Assembly (NCBI RefSeq): GCF_021554725.1
Contig: NZ_JAIZDP010000004.1
Coordinates: 62,001-126,000, forward strand
Direction of reading: 5' to 3'
DNA from: Sinomonas notoginsengisoli
GTDB lineage: Bacteria; Actinomycetota; Actinomycetes; Actinomycetales; Micrococcaceae
Length of the DNA: 64,000 nt
In this document: in pieces, positions 60,601-64,000 of the stretch
Position numbering within the stretch: position 1 is the first letter of the stretch
Layout of the letters: each line of letters opens with the position of its first letter
Notes under the pieces: generated by a model
What the model was told of the DNA's origin: nothing
Seen by the model: the letters and a program-made list of their open reading frames with translations, nothing else
Databases searched by the model: none
Program-made: the position numbers and the translations under genes

Positions 60601-62538
60601 CAGACCGAACGCGAACTGCAGAGGCTCACCGAGGACCGCAAGCTCAAGGGACTCGAAGGGGCAGCGGACCTGCTGCGGCTGCTGGGGCCGCTGTCAGTCG
60701 AGGAGGTGACGGAGCGGCTCCAGGACACTGACGGCGCGCCTGCTCATCTCGAGCACCTTGTTGCCGGCCGCCGGGCACTTCTGGTGAATGTTGGCGGCGT
60801 GGAGCGGTTTGCCGCGATCGAGGATGCCGCGCGGCTCCGGGATGCTCTCGGCGTGCCCCTGCCGATGGGCATTCCGCTCGCGTTCATCGAGCCGGTGGCC
60901 GATCCCCTCGGAGACCTTGTCGGGCGGTACGCCCGCACGCATGGGCCGTTCGTCGCCGGGGAAGCCGCAGCCCGGCTCGGACTGGGCGTCGCCGTCGTGC
61001 ACACCACCCTCAAGCGGCTTGCCGCGGACGGTCGCGCGGTCGAGGGCTCCTTCCGCCCGCGCTCAGGCGAGTCGGTGGCATCGCCCGCTGAGGAGTGGTG
61101 TGATGCCGAGGTGCTGCGGAAGATCCGCCGCCGCTCGCTCGCCGCGCTGCGGGCCGACATCGAGCCCGTGGACCAATCGGCGTTCGCGCGCTTCCTCGCG
61201 GCGTGGCAGCACATCGGGAGCGTGCGCGGGAGCCAGCCGCGCGGCACCCTCAAGGGCCACGACGGCGTCCTGGCGGTCGTCGACCAGCTCGCCGGCGTGC
61301 CGATCCCCGCGAGCGCGTGGGAGTCCCTTGTGATGCGCTCGCGCGTCTCCGACTACGCGCCGTCGATTCTGGACGAGCTCATGGCCAGCGGCGAGGTGAT
61401 GTGGACGGGCGCCGGGTCGATCCCCGGGAACGACGGCTGGGTCAGCCTCCACCTCACCGACTCGGCAGCCCTCACCCTCGCGCCGGATGGGGAGTTCACA
61501 CCCGACGCCGCGCAACAGCGCATCCTCGACTACCTCGCCGGAGGTGGCGGCTACTTCTTCCGTCAGCTTGCCGAGGCAGCCGGGGGGATGGACGCCGTGC
61601 TCTCCGACGAGGCCGCCCTGCAGGCGCTCTGGGACCTCGTCTGGGCCGGGCGCCTCACCGGGGACACCTTCGCCCCGGTGCGGGCGATGCTCGACGCCGG
61701 GCACACGGCACACCGGCAACCCTCGCGCACGCCCCGGGTACGCTCATACGGCTACGGCGGGAGCCTGCGCCGCGGACGGCTGCCCCGAATGGGACGCCTC
61801 GGCGCAGTGGGCGTGAACGGATTCGAGCCGCCCTCTGCCGCCGCGCCGCCGACGGCAGTGGGTCGCTGGTCCGCAGTGCCGCATCCGGACCTCGACACGA
61901 CGGTCAAGGCCCACGCGCTAGCGCAGCTGCTGATGGACCGCTACGGCGTGCTGACTCGCGGCTCGGTGACTGCCGAGAACGTCCCGGGTGGGTTCGGCCT
62001 CCTGTACAAGGTCCTGGCGCGGCTCGAAGAGTCCGGCGTGTGCCGCCGCGGGTACTTCGTGGACCGGCTTGGCGCGGCCCAGTTCGCCGTCCCCGCCACC
62101 GTGGACCGCCTGAGGACGTTCGTGCGCGACGACACCCTCGCCGCGGAGCCCGCCGCCGCACCCCCGCGCGACGCGCTCGCCCTCGCGGCCACGGACCCCG
62201 CAAACCCTTACGGCGCCGCTCTCGCCTGGCCGGAAGTCCCTGGGGCCGCGACCGGCCACCGGCCGGGGAGGAAGGCCGGCGCCCTCGTCGTGACGGTCGA
62301 CGGCGCACTCGCCCTCTACGTAGAGCGCGGCGGCAAGACGCTCCTCGCCTTCAGTGAGGACGAATCCGTGCTGGCACCTGCGGCTGAGGCACTGGTGGGA
62401 GTGGTCCGTGCCGGAGCGGTGGACAGGTTGGCCATGGAGAAGGTCAACGGACATGATCTCCTCGACACCCCACTGGCCCGGGCCCTCACCGGTGCGGGCG
62501 CCTACTCGACCCCGCGCGGCGTGCGGATTAGGGCGTGA
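57610..62538 (+). CDS. lhr: Lhr-type large superfamily 2 helicase
   Basis: A 1642-residue ATP-dependent 3'-5' helicase of the actinobacterial long Lhr group. Walker A is APTGSGKT, with DEVHAVAG as motif II and QRVGRAGHQ as motif VI. A winged-helix/Lhr-core region and a long C-terminal domain of about 600 residues follow. Between motif I and VLYISPLKALGVDVERNL an extra linker of about 45 residues is bounded by two opposed GCACGACGGC copies (57822, 57956). The start GTG 57610 gives the family beginning TREQAGRAAVMDRFG and follows GAGG; an ATG at 57520 would add 30 unconserved residues. nei2 follows after 6 nt. Confidence 0.92.
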   Translation: MTREQAGRAAVMDRFGAPTREWFLGAFRDPTPAQAGAWEAISSGRHALVVAPTGSGKTLAAFLWSLDRLLAHDGARPAEASGVPGAGRGDALPGLGRTDLPAAQDSGDPAAGRGRRRRAPKNHTKVLYISPLKALGVDVERNLRAPLIGISQTARRLGVPVPEVSVGVRSGDTSASDRRALLSNPPDILITTPESLYLMLTSQARETLTQVETVIVDEVHAVAGTKRGAHLAVTLERLDAVLGRPAQRIGLSATVEPKELVAQFLAGQTPCEVVAPPAAKTWELTVTVPVEDMSDLAAAAAAHDTGPASGLQPSASIWPHVEEKIVDLILANRSTIVFSNSRRLAERLTGRLNEIYAERMQPSVWDEPLAAEPGDEGLGLTTAGGAVSTVVERRRNQTRTPAEMMAQAGQTAGADPVLARAHHGSVSKEQRAQIEDDLKSGRLRCVVATSSLELGIDMGLVDLVIQVESPPSVASGLQRVGRAGHQVGEVSQGVLFPKHRADLVHTAITVERMLAGQIEALRLPANPLDILAQQTVAATALGPVDVEEWFDTLRRSAPFATLPRSAFEATLDLLSGKYPSDEFAELRPRIVWDRTEGTIVGRPGAQRLAVTSGGTIPDRGLFGVYIVGTEEESGTAAQAARGGRRVGELDEEMVYESRVGDIFALGATSWKIEDITHDRVLVSPAFGQPGKLPFWKGDGVGRPVELGRALGAFQREVSGADRERATERIEAAGLDAFAAGNLLQYLEEQKQATSIVPSDRTLLVERFQDELGDWRVVLHSPFGMPVHAPWALAVGRRLSERYGLDGSAMAADDGIVLRVPMMEDEPPGAELFVFDPEELEGIVTEEVGGSALFAARFRECAARALLLPRPNPGKRQPLWQQRQRASQLLDVAKKYPQFPIILEAVRECLQDVYDLPGLRDVAGAVQRRELRLVEATTQQPSPFARSLLFGYVAQFLYEGDSPLAERRAAALSLDSTLLNELLGRAELSDLLDPKVIEQTERELQRLTEDRKLKGLEGAADLLRLLGPLSVEEVTERLQDTDGAPAHLEHLVAGRRALLVNVGGVERFAAIEDAARLRDALGVPLPMGIPLAFIEPVADPLGDLVGRYARTHGPFVAGEAAARLGLGVAVVHTTLKRLAADGRAVEGSFRPRSGESVASPAEEWCDAEVLRKIRRRSLAALRADIEPVDQSAFARFLAAWQHIGSVRGSQPRGTLKGHDGVLAVVDQLAGVPIPASAWESLVMRSRVSDYAPSILDELMASGEVMWTGAGSIPGNDGWVSLHLTDSAALTLAPDGEFTPDAAQQRILDYLAGGGGYFFRQLAEAAGGMDAVLSDEAALQALWDLVWAGRLTGDTFAPVRAMLDAGHTAHRQPSRTPRVRSYGYGGSLRRGRLPRMGRLGAVGVNGFEPPSAAAPPTAVGRWSAVPHPDLDTTVKAHALAQLLMDRYGVLTRGSVTAENVPGGFGLLYKVLARLEESGVCRRGYFVDRLGAAQFAVPATVDRLRTFVRDDTLAAEPAAAPPRDALALAATDPANPYGAALAWPEVPGAATGHRPGRKAGALVVTVDGALALYVERGGKTLLAFSEDESVLAPAAEALVGVVRAGAVDRLAMEKVNGHDLLDTPLARALTGAGAYSTPRGVRIRA

Positions 62539-62544
62539 GGGTCC

Positions 62545-63411
62545 GTGCCTGAGGGCGACAACGTCTACCAGGCCGCCCAGAAGATGCACAGGGCCCTCGC
62601 GGGCAAGCGCCTCGCGGCGAGCGACTTCCGGGTTCCCGGCTTCGCGACTCTGGACCTCGCCGGCTGGACCGTTCTCGAGGTCGTCTCCCGAGGCAAGCAC
62701 CTGCTGCACCGGCTCGCTCCACCGGTGACCGAGGACGGGGACACGGGGCCTGGACCGCACGACGGCGCGGGGCGGCTCAGCATCCACTCGCACCTGTCCA
62801 TGGAGGGCAGTTGGCAGGTGTATGCCCCCGGCCAGAGGTGGCGGAAACCTGGCCACACGGCGCGCGTGGCGCTCACGGCCGAGGACGGCACGGGGGCGGT
62901 CGGCTTCTCCCTCGGCCTGCTCGAGGTGATCCCGACCGTCGAGGAGAACGCCGCGGTCGGGCATCTCGGGCCCGACCTCCTGGGCCCGGACTGGGACCCC
63001 GCCCGTGCGGAAGCGAACCTGCGCGCGGATCCCGGCCGGGCCGTGGGCCTCGCGCTCCTGGACCAGCGGAACCTGGCCGGGATGGGCAACATCTACCGCT
63101 GCGAAGTGTGCTTCCTCAGCCGCGTCCATCCCGCGACGCCCGTCGAGAACGTCCCGGACCTCGCCGGCATAGTTGCCCTGGCAAAGAGGCTCCTCGAGGC
63201 GAACAAGGCACGGCCACGCAACACGGTGGGCGGGTTCGGTCCGCGCAACGGCACGTGGGTCTACGGCAGGACGGGCCAGCCGTGCCTGAGGTGCCGCACG
63301 CGGATCGAGCACGGCACGCTTGCCGAACCCACTCCCGGCACCGGGACGCGTATCGGGGAGACGCGCGAACGGGACATCTGGTTCTGCCCGAGCTGCCAGC
63401 CGCTCCGCTGA
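62545..63411 (+). CDS. nei2: endonuclease VIII-like DNA glycosylase (Nei2)
   Basis: A 288-residue Fpg/Nei glycosylase that removes oxidised pyrimidines and cuts the abasic site. After Met removal Pro2-Glu3 (MPEGDNVYQAAQKMH) is the catalytic nucleophile/acid, with the lysine in SRGKHLLHRL. The helix-two-turn-helix is ALLDQRNLAGMGNIYRCEVCF, and the zinc finger is PCLRC with FCPSC. It is co-transcribed with lhr, an arrangement that suggests joint work in base-damage repair. The GTG start is read as Met. Confidence 0.93.
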   Translation: MPEGDNVYQAAQKMHRALAGKRLAASDFRVPGFATLDLAGWTVLEVVSRGKHLLHRLAPPVTEDGDTGPGPHDGAGRLSIHSHLSMEGSWQVYAPGQRWRKPGHTARVALTAEDGTGAVGFSLGLLEVIPTVEENAAVGHLGPDLLGPDWDPARAEANLRADPGRAVGLALLDQRNLAGMGNIYRCEVCFLSRVHPATPVENVPDLAGIVALAKRLLEANKARPRNTVGGFGPRNGTWVYGRTGQPCLRCRTRIEHGTLAEPTPGTGTRIGETRERDIWFCPSCQPLR

Positions 63412-63457
63412 CTCTTCCCTCTTGGGAGAACGCCTCTGGGGGAGAACGCCTCTGAGG

Positions 63458-64000
63458 CTAGCGGCGCCCGGCGGCGACCCCGTGCCCCGGCGGGCGGCGG
63501 AACTTCGCCCTGCCCGTGTGCACGAGGAACGGCACAGCGCGACGATGGACCCGGGACCGGCCGTGGTGCAGGCCCACGGCCCGGGCGGCTGCGCGGGCCT
63601 CGGCCCGACCGGGGGCCTCGCGTCCGGCGCGGGCATCCTCCGCCCGGTAGTAGAAGTACTTGGCGATCTCCACGAGCACCAGATACAGGAGCACCATGCC
63701 CACCAGCGCGAGGAAGAAGTCCGCGGGGAGCGGCGAGAAGCCGACGAGCTCGCCGATCGGCGTGTACGGGAGCACGGCACCGATCGCCACCACGGCCAGG
63801 ACACTCGCGGTCAGCGCCGCCGATGCGCGGGAGCGGACGAAGGGGATGCGCCGCGTACGGATCACGAAGACGATGAGCGTCTGCGTGGCAAGGGACTCGA
63901 CGAACCAGCCCGCACGGAACTCCTCGGGGGCGGCCTGGAAGACCCACAGCATGAGCCCGAACGTGGCGAAGTCGAACAGCGAGGAGATCGGCCCGAACGC
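63458..64000 (-). CDS. mgtA: magnesium-translocating P-type ATPase, C-terminal part
   Basis: The frame enters from the right edge with FGPISSLFDFATFGLMLWVF and continues ESLATQTLIVFVIRTRRIPF and FFLALVGMVLLYLVLVEIAKYFYY. This is the final membrane helices of Mg2+ P3B-type ATPases. The catalytic domains lie outside the window. After the last helix a basic, Ala/Arg-rich tail of about 65 residues extends to TAG 63458, longer than in enterobacterial MgtA. The stop is 44 bp from the convergent nei2 end. Confidence 0.88.
   Translation of the reverse strand, partial: AFGPISSLFDFATFGLMLWVFQAAPEEFRAGWFVESLATQTLIVFVIRTRRIPFVRSRASAALTASVLAVVAIGAVLPYTPIGELVGFSPLPADFFLALVGMVLLYLVLVEIAKYFYYRAEDARAGREAPGRAEARAAARAVGLHHGRSRVHRRAVPFLVHTGRAKFRRPPGHGVAAGRR

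Overview
The window is 64 kb of very GC-rich DNA packed with short-spaced genes. GTG and TTG starts are common, and about a fifth of the genes have a TANNNT box 6-7 nt before the start codon, which suggests leaderless mRNAs. A proteasome activator (Bpa), GTP-dependent PEP carboxykinase, LigD-type ligase, an Lhr helicase with Nei2, a DUF222-HNH gene and a c-di-AMP riboswitch before a secreted cell-wall hydrolase all point to an actinobacterium. The overall style fits Micrococcaceae (Arthrobacter/Sinomonas-like); the genus is inference. There is no rRNA, CRISPR array, prophage or intact insertion sequence. There are four tRNA genes: Ser-TGA, Ser-GCT, Arg-ACG and Ser-CGA.

Layout. 0-9 kb: bpa (cut by the window edge), a quinone oxidoreductase, tRNA-Ser, a VOC protein, an FAD/NAD(P)-binding protein, a prolyl oligopeptidase and a DUF222-HNH gene behind a LexA-box-like palindrome. 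9-19 kb: tRNA-Ser, a secreted anchored protein, a RecQ-like helicase fused to a phosphoribosyltransferase-like tail, a ThDP enzyme, a phosphohexomutase with a small coupled gene, and an Rrf2/NsrR-like repressor with flavohaemoglobin. 19-31 kb: pyruvate oxidase, a Clp ATPase behind a HAIR-like element, a PEP-utilising enzyme, pckG, tRNA-Arg, a disulfide-reductase-like flavoprotein and a membrane gene with an in-frame stop. 31-38 kb: SixA-like phosphatase, a winged-helix regulator, a long regulatory region with a CRP-like site and a ydaO riboswitch ahead of a transglycosylase-like protein, a frameshifted DUF5666 gene, a two-component system and an EamA transporter.

38-50 kb: an envelope glycosylation operon (GT2-GtrA fusion plus two GT39-like membrane glycosyltransferases), LigD without a nuclease domain, a VOC protein, upp, a PAP2 phosphatase, tadA and an alcohol dehydrogenase. 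50-54 kb: a tight operon of ECF sigma factor, Ogt, AlkB, Tag and AlkA behind an ECF-type promoter. This looks like an alkylation response that uses a sigma factor where other bacteria use Ada, and it is the strongest candidate for an undescribed system. 54-64 kb: tRNA-Ser, small or decayed genes, a ParB-like-fold protein, a cation/proton antiporter, a DUF4232 lipoprotein, a 43-residue basic protein, the lhr-nei2 operon and the C-terminal part of a Mg2+ P-type ATPase.

A second window-wide signal is the 10-mer GCACGACGGC. It occurs 26 times over both strands, where base composition alone predicts less than one. Copies occur in several reading frames, mostly in variable tails, linkers and loops of proteins, and twice as a perfect 19-bp hairpin.
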